From contig CAJTDK010000017.1 of assembly GCA_910575105.1 (NCBI GenBank), positions 1-64,000 of the forward strand: 64,000 bases of DNA, given 5' to 3'. A program made the translations under genes and the position numbers. Under the pieces are notes generated by a model. The model was given only the letters and a program-made list of their open reading frames with translations. It did no database searches and was not told the origin of the DNA. Of this stretch, positions 25,809-34,421 are shown one piece after another; positions within the stretch are counted from its first letter, which is position 1, and every line of letters begins with the position of its first letter. This DNA is from Lachnospiraceae bacterium (GTDB lineage: Bacteria; Bacillota; Clostridia; Lachnospirales; Lachnospiraceae).

Positions 25809-26804
25809 ATGAAGAAAAGGTTATTATCCATGTTTTTAGTATTGGCAATGGCGGCATCGATGTTGATGGGGTGCTCTACCGGGACAGAAAGCAGTGACGG
25901 AGGAAGCAGTGAAACGGAGGAAAAGACAGAAAAGAAAGACGGCTATACTATCGGGTGTACGGTATATTATATGACAGAGTTCATCACCCTTATGGTTGAA
26001 GGCATGGAGGAAAAGGCAAAAGAGCTGGGATGTAATTTGGTTATGCTTGACGCTCAGAACGATGCACAGAACCAGATTACACAGGTGGAGAATCTGATTG
26101 CCCAGAAGGTAGATATCATCGTAGTAGCAGCAGTGGATTCCGATGCTATCGTACCGGCGATCGAGATGTGTGAGAATGCTGGTATTCCGCTTGTCGGAGT
26201 AAATATGCTGATCAATACAGACCAGCCGTACCATTATGTAGGACCGGATGATGTACTTGCAGGCGAATTAGAGATGCAGCATGCGATTGATGAGATCGGC
26301 GGGAAAGGCAATGTAGTCATTCTGGAGGGGCCGATCGGCCAGTCTGCACAGATTCAGCGTCTGGAAGGCAATATGAACGTTCTTAAAAAATATGAAGGAA
26401 AGGTTGAACTGCTTGCACAGCAGACAGCTAACTGGAGCAGAGAAGAAGCATTGTCCCTGGTTGAAAACTGGATTGAAACATTCGGCGGGAAGATTAATGC
26501 GGTTGTAGCGCAGAATGATGAGATGGCTCTTGGGGCAATTCAGGCATTAGAGGCAGCAGGCGTTAAAGACAAGGTTGTCGTTACTGCTGTAGATGCGATC
26601 AAAGATGGCTGCAATGCAGTAAAGGAAGGAAAGCTTCTTGGAACCGTTTACCAGGATGCGGCGCTTGAAGGACAGGAAGCGGTTCAGAAGGCATACGATG
26701 TATTAGAAGGGAAAGTAACTGAGAAGAAGCTGGATTATATCGATATGCCATGGATCACAACAGAGAATGTTGATGACCTTCTTACGACAATCTACGCTGA
26801 TTAA
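25809..26804 (+). CDS. Sugar ABC importer, substrate-binding lipoprotein
   Basis: A 331-residue periplasmic-binding protein of the ribose/galactose type (Peripla_BP_4). A lipoprotein signal MKKRLLSMFLVLAMAASMLM ends in the lipobox LMGC, with Cys at residue 22, then a Ser/Glu/Lys linker. The mature domain starts YTIGCTVYYM and shows IIVVAAVDSDAIVPAIE, GPIGQSAQIQR and AQNDEMALGAIQAL. AAGGAGGAAG precedes the ATG. The ligand cannot be read from sequence; the downstream dehydrogenase and DhaK-type kinase point to a small polyol or ketose. Confidence 0.94.
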   Translation: MKKRLLSMFLVLAMAASMLMGCSTGTESSDGGSSETEEKTEKKDGYTIGCTVYYMTEFITLMVEGMEEKAKELGCNLVMLDAQNDAQNQITQVENLIAQKVDIIVVAAVDSDAIVPAIEMCENAGIPLVGVNMLINTDQPYHYVGPDDVLAGELEMQHAIDEIGGKGNVVILEGPIGQSAQIQRLEGNMNVLKKYEGKVELLAQQTANWSREEALSLVENWIETFGGKINAVVAQNDEMALGAIQALEAAGVKDKVVVTAVDAIKDGCNAVKEGKLLGTVYQDAALEGQEAVQKAYDVLEGKVTEKKLDYIDMPWITTENVDDLLTTIYAD

Positions 26805-26830
26805 ATGTAATTTTAAATATTGTGATAAAC

Positions 26831-26901
26831 GGGGCAGAATAGTTTGCCCCAGGATATAAGCCCTGAGATAATATGACGTGGTTGGGAGAAATCCCAGCCA
26901 C
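26831..26901 (+). other. Two intra-operon hairpins after the binding-protein gene
   Basis: GGGGCA/TGCCCC at 26831-26850 and GTGGTTGGG/CCCAGCCAC at 26878-26901. Neither is followed by a T-run. They probably protect the 3' end of the binding-protein message or set the lower expression of the enzymes behind it. Confidence 0.55.
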
Positions 26902-26951
26902 ATAAAAAACAAAATATCGTTAAAAAAATATCAGAAAAAGAGGTAACGGAT

Positions 26952-27995
26952 ATGGAAGGTAAAATGAAAGTTGCAGTCATGACAGGAATCAGAGAAATGG
27001 AGATACAGGAGAGGGATATTCCTTCGGTCAAATCAGATGAAGTGCTTGTAAAAATTGAATATGTGGGAATCTGCGGCTCGGATATGCATTTTTTTGAAGC
27101 AGGGCGTGTTGGAAATTGGATCGTCGATGAACCGCTTGTATTAGGCCATGAATCAGGTGGGACGGTTGTAGAAGTGGGGGCGGACGTGACAACTCTGAAG
27201 CCTGGGGACAGAGTTGCTCTTGAACCTGGAGTAGGGTGCGGCGAATGTGAGATGTGTAAGAAGGGCTTGTATAATCTTTGCCCGAATATGGACTTTATGG
27301 CGGTGCCCCATGAAAGAGACGGTGTATTTCTTGAGTATTATGCCCACCCGGCAAAGATGTGTTTTAAGCTTCCGGATAATGTTGATACGATGGAGGGGGG
27401 ACTTATGGAGCCATTGTCCGTAGGGCTGCATGCCGTAGATCTTTCCGGCGCAAAGATGGGACAGAGTGCAGTGATACTTGGGTGCGGCTGTATTGGGCTT
27501 GTGACCATAATGGCCCTAAAAGCTGCCGGTGTTGATGAGATTTATGCGGTTGATGTATTAGAAAAACGTCTGGAGAAAGCAAGAGAGGCTGGAGCGATGA
27601 CGATCATCAACGGAAAAGAGCAGGATGCGGTAGAGTTTATTAAATCTCTTCCAGGCGGCGGTTGTGATCTGGTGTATGAGACGGCAGGCTCTGAGTTCAC
27701 AACTCTCCAGTCAGCGAAGATGGTGAAAAGAGGCGGAGCGGTAACGCTGGTAGGCATGTGTGCAAATTCTGAACTTACATATGACATTGGCAGTCTGAGT
27801 GCAGCAGAAGCGAGGCTGTATACCGTGTTCCGTTACAGGAACCTGTATCCAAAAGCAATCAAGCTGGTGAGCCAGGGGAAAATCCCGCTTAAGTCAGTAG
27901 CCTCCCATGTATTTGATTTTAAAGATATTGTACACGGAATTAACTACAATATAGACAATAAAGCGGAAGTGATCAAAGGAGTTATTAAGATGTAG
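26952..27995 (+). CDS. Zinc-dependent polyol dehydrogenase (MDR family)
   Basis: A 347-residue medium-chain dehydrogenase of the sorbitol/xylitol/threitol type. Catalytic zinc ligands lie in GICGSDMHFF and LGHESGG; the structural zinc site is CGECEMCKKGLYNLC. The NAD-binding loop reads LGCGCIGLVTI. It should oxidise a secondary hydroxyl of a polyol to a ketose. AAAGAGGTAACGG precedes the ATG. It lies between the importer genes and a DhaK-DhaL kinase, so its ketone product is the likely kinase substrate. Confidence 0.92.
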   Translation: MEGKMKVAVMTGIREMEIQERDIPSVKSDEVLVKIEYVGICGSDMHFFEAGRVGNWIVDEPLVLGHESGGTVVEVGADVTTLKPGDRVALEPGVGCGECEMCKKGLYNLCPNMDFMAVPHERDGVFLEYYAHPAKMCFKLPDNVDTMEGGLMEPLSVGLHAVDLSGAKMGQSAVILGCGCIGLVTIMALKAAGVDEIYAVDVLEKRLEKAREAGAMTIINGKEQDAVEFIKSLPGGGCDLVYETAGSEFTTLQSAKMVKRGGAVTLVGMCANSELTYDIGSLSAAEARLYTVFRYRNLYPKAIKLVSQGKIPLKSVASHVFDFKDIVHGINYNIDNKAEVIKGVIKM

Positions 27996-28035
27996 CTGTA
28001 TTTATCATCCAAAGACAGGAAAAGAGGTTCGTTCT

Positions 28036-29823
28036 ATGAGGAAAATTATTAACTCACCAGATAATGTTGTATCAGAGATGATGGAAGGTTTTATCGGTGC
28101 ATACAGTAGATACTATGAAAAGCATCCGAAGGTAAACGGCGTTATATTAAAGCGCCGCCGAAAGGATAAGGTCGCGCTGGTCGTGGGAGGAGGGAGCGGA
28201 CATGAGCCGTTGTTTTCAGGATTTGTAGGAAAAGGGCTTGCGGATGCGGCGGCCTGTGGAAACATCTTCGCGTCGCCGGATCCCAATACCATCTGTGAAA
28301 CGGCAAAAGCGGTGGAGCAGGGCAGAGGCGTTCTGTTTGTATACGGCTGTTATGCGGGGGATAACCTGAATTTTGATATGGGAGAAGAATTTCTGAAGGA
28401 TGAAGGGATTGCCACGGCTCATGTACGTATTTGGGATGATGTAACCTCTGCGCCAAAGGACAGGATTGAAGACCGCAGAGGAATCGCGGGTGACATATTT
28501 GTCATAAAGATTGCCGGGGCTGCATGTGATGCGGGACTGTCCCTTGAGGAAGTGACAAGAGTGACGGAAAAAGCAAGGGATAACACAAGATCTGTGGGCG
28601 TTGCCACAGCGCCGGCGCAGCTTCCCGGTATAGATAAGCCGATCTTTGAGCTGCCAGAGGGCGAGATCGAGTACGGCATGGGGCTTCACGGAGAAAGAGG
28701 CGTGCTGCGCACCACATGGCAGGATGCGGACGTACTGGTAGAGAAGATGTACGCGCAGATCATGGAGGATGCACAGCTTAAGGCGGGCGACGAGGTGTGC
28801 GTGCTGGTGAACGGCCTTGGCTCCACTACCATCACAGAGCTTGCCATTGCTTACCGGAAGGTGAAAAAGCTTCTGGACCGGGACGGCATCAAGGTATATG
28901 ACACAGACCTCAACAGCTACTGCACCAGCCAGGAGATGGGCGGCTTTTCCATCACCCTGTTTAAGCTGGACGAGGAGCTTAAGGGCTACTACGATATGCC
29001 CTGCTACTGCCCGTTCTACGCGAAAGGAGAGCTGGCCGCAGCCGGAACCTTGCAGGCAGAAGAAAACCGTGACGCGTCGTTGGAAGACGGCGGCTCCCAA
29101 GCTGGCGGTACACCGGCAGAGGAGCCGGAGTTTGACGAAAATGATGTGGAAGCGGCCAGGATCGTAAGGAGCAGGGAGGGCGTCCTCACCGAGCTTAATG
29201 CAGAGGATGCCAGGAACATGCTTATCTATATCGCGGACAAGATCATCGCAAAGAAGCCTTATTTGACGGAGATCGACAGCGCCATCGGAGACGGGGACCA
29301 CGGGATCGGAATGGCGGGCGGCATGCAGAAGGCAAAAAAGAAGCTGCTTAAGATGGAGGGCGAGGAGAATGTATACGCCATCTTCGAGGCGGCGGGAAAG
29401 GCTATGCTTTTGTCCATGGGCGGAGCATCGGGGGTTATCTTCGGAAGTCTGTACCTGGCAGGAGCAAAGGGGATGGAGCCGGCAAGTGTCTTGACAGCCG
29501 CGGATCTTGCCGGAATGGAGAGGAAGAGCCTTGCGGCCATCCAGGAGAGAGGAAAGGCAGAGGCAGGCGATAAGACGATGGTAGACGCGCTGGTGCCGGC
29601 GGTGGAAGCGATGGAAGAAAGCAGCGGCAAAGGGCTGCTTGCTATGCTTAAGGCAGCGGAAGAAGCAGCGGCAAAGGGAGTTGAGGATACAAAAAAGTAC
29701 CAGGCCAGATTCGGACGCGCCAAATCACTGATGGAGAGGGCTGTCGGGTATCAGGATGCAGGGGCGACCTCGGTGTGGCTTATCCTGCAGGGAATGCGGG
29801 AATTTGTAGAAGATACAGTATAG
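28036..29823 (+). CDS. Fused DhaK-DhaL kinase (dihydroxyacetone or small-ketose kinase)
   Basis: A 595-residue single-chain kinase. The DhaK part (1-330) has VVGGGSGHEPLFSGFVG around residue 56 and FVYGCYAGDNLNFDMG; a Pro/Ala/Glu-rich linker near 340-370 joins it to the DhaL part (from about 385), whose ATP-Mg site is IDSAIGDGDHGIGM near 412-425. The fusion shows it uses ATP, not PTS phosphate. Such enzymes phosphorylate dihydroxyacetone, and in threitol/erythritol pathways relatives act on erythrulose. Last gene of the importer unit, with a terminator 33 bases on. Confidence 0.92.
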   Translation: MRKIINSPDNVVSEMMEGFIGAYSRYYEKHPKVNGVILKRRRKDKVALVVGGGSGHEPLFSGFVGKGLADAAACGNIFASPDPNTICETAKAVEQGRGVLFVYGCYAGDNLNFDMGEEFLKDEGIATAHVRIWDDVTSAPKDRIEDRRGIAGDIFVIKIAGAACDAGLSLEEVTRVTEKARDNTRSVGVATAPAQLPGIDKPIFELPEGEIEYGMGLHGERGVLRTTWQDADVLVEKMYAQIMEDAQLKAGDEVCVLVNGLGSTTITELAIAYRKVKKLLDRDGIKVYDTDLNSYCTSQEMGGFSITLFKLDEELKGYYDMPCYCPFYAKGELAAAGTLQAEENRDASLEDGGSQAGGTPAEEPEFDENDVEAARIVRSREGVLTELNAEDARNMLIYIADKIIAKKPYLTEIDSAIGDGDHGIGMAGGMQKAKKKLLKMEGEENVYAIFEAAGKAMLLSMGGASGVIFGSLYLAGAKGMEPASVLTAADLAGMERKSLAAIQERGKAEAGDKTMVDALVPAVEAMEESSGKGLLAMLKAAEEAAAKGVEDTKKYQARFGRAKSLMERAVGYQDAGATSVWLILQGMREFVEDTV

Positions 29824-29856
29824 CATTTGCCGGTGGGATGCGATTAGCAGGGCGAA

Positions 29857-29888
29857 AGCAGCATATCATCAAGATATGCTGCTTTTTA
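29857..29888. terminator. Terminator after the polyol operon
   Basis: AGCAGCATATC (29857-29867) pairs perfectly with GATATGCTGCT (29873-29883), then TTTTAA. The convergent XRE gene ends at 29886, so the hairpin also lies at its 3' end. Confidence 0.9.
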
Positions 29889-30593
29889 ATATACCATCAG
29901 GCAGTTTGTCCGTCTGATTTCTGCGATGACATCTTTAGAAGCAATATTGAGATTATTTTTTAAAAGTATATCTTCTTTCAGAGCGGTTTTTGAAAAGATG
30001 ACCTTAAAGGAGCAGGGACTTCGGAGAGAGTTTGATAATCCGAGTACCAGACCGTTTGAGACTCCGTTGATGTGGAAAGGCGATTTTGCGTATATAAAAA
30101 GTTGATCACCCTTGTTATACGGATTTTCCATCTTCATTGTTGCGTGAAAATCAAAATAATTGATATATCCGGTATAAAGGTAGCTAGAGTTGGAATAATT
30201 CTTTGTATCATCAATGTCGTAATAGAGAATTAGTTTATCTTCTTTATCTTTTTGGTTTCGGATAATCTCCAGGGCACATACGTAGAATTTTTTATCAACT
30301 CCGAAGAAGGAATACATATAGTAAAGATTCGCCTGTTTAAAAAAATTATCTTTGATATTCAGCTGAGAAGCGGCAGCGTCAGGTTTTGTGTAGTCGGTGA
30401 GCTGATTTACCGCTATATTAAGTGCATCTGAGATTTCAAAAAGTGTCTCTACGTCTATAACGATTTTCCCTGATTCATACTTTGATACCGTAGAAGGACT
30501 GCGGGAGATCATCTTTGCAAAGGCTTCCAATGTGAGGCGGCGCTGTGTGCGGTACAGTTTGATTCTTGAACCGATATGTTCACTGGGTGTCAT
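29886..30593 (-). CDS. XRE-family transcriptional regulator with large C-terminal domain
   Basis: A 235-residue protein with an N-terminal XRE helix-turn-helix (residues 8-65: GSRIKLYRTQRRLTLEAFAK, then SRSPSTVSKYESGK) and a 165-residue C-terminal domain of aromatic- and Lys-rich sequence that I do not recognise. The latter may be a ligand or partner domain. AAAGGAGGGA precedes ATG 30593. It is divergent from the MFS gene across 328 bases and so the probable regulator of that unit. Confidence 0.85.
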   Translation of the reverse strand: MTPSEHIGSRIKLYRTQRRLTLEAFAKMISRSPSTVSKYESGKIVIDVETLFEISDALNIAVNQLTDYTKPDAAASQLNIKDNFFKQANLYYMYSFFGVDKKFYVCALEIIRNQKDKEDKLILYYDIDDTKNYSNSSYLYTGYINYFDFHATMKMENPYNKGDQLFIYAKSPFHINGVSNGLVLGLSNSLRSPCSFKVIFSKTALKEDILLKNNLNIASKDVIAEIRRTNCLMVY

Positions 30594-30921
30594 TCAGAAT
30601 CCCTCCTTTCAGAATTCTGCTTTTCTTATGATTGTAACTGATATTGACAAAATTACAAGAAAAGTTGCTTTAAAATACAGGAATATATAAAAATTGACAA
30701 ATAAATAACTTTTTTCTTTAGATTATATTATTTCCTGTTACATATTTTCTTTAAAAGAAAAAGAAAGGAAAAATATTTATTGCAGAGAAAAAACTGAAAT
30801 TTTTATAAATCGTAAAGAAATGTCATAATAAAATCATTACTATTACGACAATTCATGATTATTCCAGATAGCTGCAGATGTCAAGTGGACTGAATTGTGG
30901 TAAGATATGAGGAGGGAAAAT
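30594..30921. promoter_or_regulatory. Divergent AT-rich control region between XRE and MFS genes
   Basis: No gene is seen. For the minus strand TTGTAA and TACAAT with a 16-bp spacer lie upstream of the XRE gene. For the plus strand TTGCAG (30780-30785), an 18-bp spacer and TATAAA (30804-30809) could serve the MFS gene. Runs of AAAGAAAAAGAAAGGAAAAA near 30754-30773 are purine tracts of unknown meaning. Confidence 0.4.
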
Positions 30922-32208
30922 ATGGATAACAATAATGTTGGATACAAAAAGAACAGGCCGATCATCTTGTTGATCGCGCTGGCAGGTATGACGGCTTATC
31001 TCCTGCCTTACTTCCGGTATTACTATTATGACGCTTATCTGGAATATTTTGGGATCAATGACATGCAGATGGGGATTCTTGGAAGTGTGTACGGAGCGCT
31101 GACGCTTGTGGGGTACTGTCTCGGCGGATGGGTGGCTGACCGGGCGCCGCTTAAAATCTTCGTTCCGGGATCGCTGATCGTGACCGGTGCGGCAGGTCTT
31201 CTGCTTCTTTTAAAGCCGCCGTTTCCGATTCATGTTGGAATCTACGCGCTCTGGGGCATCACGACGATCCTGACCTTCTGGAATCCGCTTATGAAGGTGC
31301 TGCGGGCGCTTTGTCGTGCAGAGGAACAGGCCAGAGGGTATGCATTGTTTGACATGGGGCGCGGGATCTTAAACTTTGGCTCCGGACTGCTTATCATGGC
31401 GGGGTTTACTGCAGCCTGCCGGGCTGTAGGAGATACGATGGGCATGACAGGGCTTATCATATTCTATGATGCAGAGGCGATCATTGTCGGTGTTGTCTGT
31501 TATTTTGCACTTAGGAACCGTCTTCCAGACTTTTCGAAGGAAGCGAAGGAGAAGGATACGAACTTTGCAAAGGAAGTGTTCGGTGTGCTTAAGATGCCGA
31601 CCACATGGATGCTTGTGATTATTATGTTTACTACATACGGCGTCATCATTACTTATAATTATGTTGTGCCATACTGTACAGCCGCATTTGGAATGTCGGC
31701 TGCACTGGCCGGGATTATGGGTTATGCGGCCAATGGGTTCCGTTTTGTCGGCTGCTTTATCGGCGGACAGCTCGCGGACCGTAAGGGGCTTTCTACGATG
31801 ATGCTGGTGGATATAGCGTTGATGGCTCTTGGCGTTGTCGGGCTTTTGTTTACGCCGCAGTCAATGAAGTTTATGTGGATGCTGATTCTTAGTATCGCGC
31901 TTTTGTGTATGTTTATGTATGCGGCACAGGCGCTGCATTATGCAATTATGGAAGAAGGGGACTATCCGCTTGAGCGGATGGGTGCGGCATCCTTTATCAT
32001 TACACCGCTGGGCTATGCGGCGGAGAGTATCATGCCTTTGTATAATGGCTGGTGCATATCAAGTCATGAGGGCGTTGCGGGATACCGCTATATTTTTATC
32101 GGTTTCCTGGTATTGCTGGTCATTGGCTTCTGTGCTTGTCTGGCATTCAGGAACTTCACCAAAGAACGCCGTGAGGAGCTTGCAAAGCTCCGGGCGAATA
32201 AGGCGTAA
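30922..32208 (+). CDS. Major facilitator superfamily transporter
   Basis: A 428-residue protein with about 12 hydrophobic helices. The loop after helix 2 has GGWVADRAPLKIF and the symmetric one in the second half GGQLADRKGLSTM, the MFS cytoplasmic signatures. ATG 30922 is chosen with GGAGGG at 30911-30916. The substrate is not clear; the subfamily resembles carboxylate or sugar-acid carriers. It is followed by an M24 peptidase gene 121 bases on, so a role in uptake of a peptide-like or amide compound is possible. Confidence 0.85.
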   Translation: MDNNNVGYKKNRPIILLIALAGMTAYLLPYFRYYYYDAYLEYFGINDMQMGILGSVYGALTLVGYCLGGWVADRAPLKIFVPGSLIVTGAAGLLLLLKPPFPIHVGIYALWGITTILTFWNPLMKVLRALCRAEEQARGYALFDMGRGILNFGSGLLIMAGFTAACRAVGDTMGMTGLIIFYDAEAIIVGVVCYFALRNRLPDFSKEAKEKDTNFAKEVFGVLKMPTTWMLVIIMFTTYGVIITYNYVVPYCTAAFGMSAALAGIMGYAANGFRFVGCFIGGQLADRKGLSTMMLVDIALMALGVVGLLFTPQSMKFMWMLILSIALLCMFMYAAQALHYAIMEEGDYPLERMGAASFIITPLGYAAESIMPLYNGWCISSHEGVAGYRYIFIGFLVLLVIGFCACLAFRNFTKERREELAKLRANKA

Positions 32209-32329
32209 TTGGCAAGGCGCCGGTATTCATATTCTGGCAGGATTTGTCTGACGGCTTTGAGAAGGCATACGTTAAAGTATGCTCTTGGGGTATAAAATAT
32301 ATTGATTATGTGGAAGGAGCGAAGACACT

Positions 32330-33415
32330 ATGATGAACAAACAGAGATTTAACCGGGTTGTGGAGAACATGAAGGAACTAAGGCTCAGCCAGATCCTTGT
32401 CGCAGACGACCCGTCGATCTTCTATCTGACAGGCAGGATTGTGAACCCGATGGAGAGGTGCGGTGCGATCCTGATCAAAGACAATGGAGAGGTCCATGCA
32501 TTTATGAACAACCTCTTCTGCTTTGAGCCGATGGATGGGATGACGATGCACTATTATGCGGACGGCGAGAACCCGTATGCGCTTATCGCGGCAGAATTAA
32601 AGCCGGGAAAGGTTGGTTTTGACAAGAACTGGACGGCGAAGCATACGATCTCTATTCTCCAGGAACGCGACGACCTGATCCCGGTATTGGGCTCGGACTG
32701 CGTGGACATCTGCAAGGCGCATAAAGACGAAGAGGAAAAGGAGCTTCTCCGCCAGGCGTCCCGCATTAATGACATGGCAGTTGAATTCGGGATTAAGCAC
32801 ATTGATCCCAGCCTTGATGAGAAACAGCTCTCTGATATGATCGAGGAATTTTTTGAGGAACACGGCGCTGCGAAGGATATCCAGTTACAGTATGTATGCT
32901 ATGGAAAAAATGCAGCAGAGCCGCACCACGGGGCGGTTGCCGGTGAGATGCTGAAGGAGGGCGACGCGGTACTGTTCGATCTGTGGGCGCCGATCAATAA
33001 TTACTGGTGTGATATGACCCGTACCGTTTTCTATAAGAGCGTCAGCGACGAGCACCGGAAGATATACGAGATCGTAAAAGAGGCGCAGCAGGCAGCCATT
33101 GATTTTGTGAAGCCGGGCGTGAAGATGTCTGATATCGACGCAGTTGCCCGCAAGGTCATCAGTGATGCCGGTTACGGCGACAAGTTCCTTACCCGTACCG
33201 GACACGGCGTCGGCATGACCGTGCATGAGCCGCCGGAGGCAAGTCCGTCCTGCGGCCTTATTGCAGAGCCGGGCATGTGTTTTTCGATCGAGCCGGGTAT
33301 CTACCTGAAAGATGACGTGGGAGTAAGGATCGAAGATCTTGTGATCGTGACAGAGGACGGGTGCGAGGTGCTGACGAAGTACCCGAAGGAGCTTCAGGTT
33401 GTTGGGAATGATTAA
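32330..33415 (+). CDS. M24-family metallopeptidase (Xaa-Pro aminopeptidase-like)
   Basis: A 361-residue protein with an N-terminal creatinase-like domain (1-130) and a pita-bread catalytic domain. The five metal ligands are all visible: the two aspartates in LFDLWAPINNYWCDMTRT, histidine in TRTGHGVGM, glutamate in FSIEPGIY and glutamate in VRIEDLVIV. AAGGAGCG precedes the ATG; the next codon is also ATG. It is expected to cut an N-terminal residue before proline, or an amide of similar shape. Convergent with proC across a long perfect hairpin. Confidence 0.9.
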   Translation: MMNKQRFNRVVENMKELRLSQILVADDPSIFYLTGRIVNPMERCGAILIKDNGEVHAFMNNLFCFEPMDGMTMHYYADGENPYALIAAELKPGKVGFDKNWTAKHTISILQERDDLIPVLGSDCVDICKAHKDEEEKELLRQASRINDMAVEFGIKHIDPSLDEKQLSDMIEEFFEEHGAAKDIQLQYVCYGKNAAEPHHGAVAGEMLKEGDAVLFDLWAPINNYWCDMTRTVFYKSVSDEHRKIYEIVKEAQQAAIDFVKPGVKMSDIDAVARKVISDAGYGDKFLTRTGHGVGMTVHEPPEASPSCGLIAEPGMCFSIEPGIYLKDDVGVRIEDLVIVTEDGCEVLTKYPKELQVVGND

Positions 33416-33492
33416 ATCATTGCTGACAGACAGCCACTCATAAAGAGTTGGCATAGAATTCACTGTTTATTACGCAACGCAGCAGCAGAAAG

Positions 33493-33537
33493 AGGCGGAT
33501 ATCCATGTCAGCCAGACTGACATGGATATCCGCCTTT
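33493..33537. terminator. Bidirectional terminator between convergent genes
   Basis: An 18-bp perfect stem: AGGCGGATATCCATGTCA (33493-33510) and its complement at 33518-33535, with a seven-base loop GCCAGAC. It lies between the M24 gene and proC, which end facing each other. Confidence 0.8.
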
Positions 33538-33546
33538 CCGTATCGT

Positions 33547-34344
33547 TTACAGCTTTTTCGATTTCTCAGACGCCACATTTATGCAGTCGATCACCGCCGC
33601 CCTCATGCCGCCGCGTTCCAGCGCCTCGCAGCCTTCGATGGTGGTTCCGCCCGGGGAGGTCACCATATCCTTGAGCTCTCCCGGGTGGATGCCCGTCTTA
33701 AGGATCATCTTTGCCGTTCCGAGGCAGGTCTGCGCTGCCAGGCGGTACGCGGTAGGCCGCGCAAGTCCCTGCTTTACGCCGCCGTCGGCCATAGCTTCGA
33801 TAAACATAGCCGCGTAGGCCGGCCCGCCGCCGCTCAGCCCGCACACCGCGTCGATTAAATGCTCCGGGATCATCTCCACAACCCCGATTGCCTCGCAGAT
33901 AGATCTTGCATCTGCAAGCTCTTCAGCGGTAAAATCATTGTCCGAACAGAGGGCGAAGGCCCCTTCATAGACCATGGCTGGCGTGTTGGGCATGATGCGC
34001 AGAATCCTTGGGGTTCCTTTGACCATATTCTGAAGACGTTCTGCCGTAACGCCTGCTACGATGGACATCATGGCTTTGCCATCCAGAGCGTTTCCGCACA
34101 TGGACAGCGCTTCTGCCGCGTTCTGCGGCTTTACGGCGAGCAGGATGATGTCAGCATTTTTGCATACAGCTTCGTCATCGGCGGCAAGGTTTACGCCCCA
34201 TTTTTCCGCCTTCTCCATCATTGCCGGGTTTGTGTCGTAGACAAAGGCGTGTTCCTTCAAAAGCACGCCGCTTTCCAGGGCGCCGTAGAGAATCGCGCCG
34301 CCCATGTTGCCGCATCCGATGATGCCGATTTTCTTTGTGACCAT
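33547..34344 (-). CDS. proC: Pyrroline-5-carboxylate reductase
   Basis: A 265-residue ProC, last step of proline synthesis. KIGIIGCGNMGGAIL forms the NADPH fold; AVKPQNAAEAL, RIMPNTPAMV and the C-terminal signature (KDMVTSPGGTTIEG) are present. The ATG at 34344 follows GGAGGAAC; the upstream in-frame ATG at 34374 has no such site. Third gene of a minus-strand run with the M20 and PF14196-type genes. Confidence 0.95.
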   Translation of the reverse strand: MVTKKIGIIGCGNMGGAILYGALESGVLLKEHAFVYDTNPAMMEKAEKWGVNLAADDEAVCKNADIILLAVKPQNAAEALSMCGNALDGKAMMSIVAGVTAERLQNMVKGTPRILRIMPNTPAMVYEGAFALCSDNDFTAEELADARSICEAIGVVEMIPEHLIDAVCGLSGGGPAYAAMFIEAMADGGVKQGLARPTAYRLAAQTCLGTAKMILKTGIHPGELKDMVTSPGGTTIEGCEALERGGMRAAVIDCINVASEKSKKL

Positions 34345-34421
34345 AATCAGTTCCTCCTGTTCTTTTTCATGCATGATATCTTCAGCGGATAAAGGCGCGT
34401 ATCCCTTTATCGCTGAGGGTG

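Noticed and set aside
28216-29301. A 361-residue open frame on the minus strand opposite the kinase gene
   Set aside because: It is a codon-usage shadow of the GC-rich DhaK-DhaL gene, with no ribosome site and no recognisable domain.
30694-30725. Promoter from TTGACA at 30694-30699
   Set aside because: No -10 box lies at 16-19 bp; the nearest TATATT is about 25 bp away.
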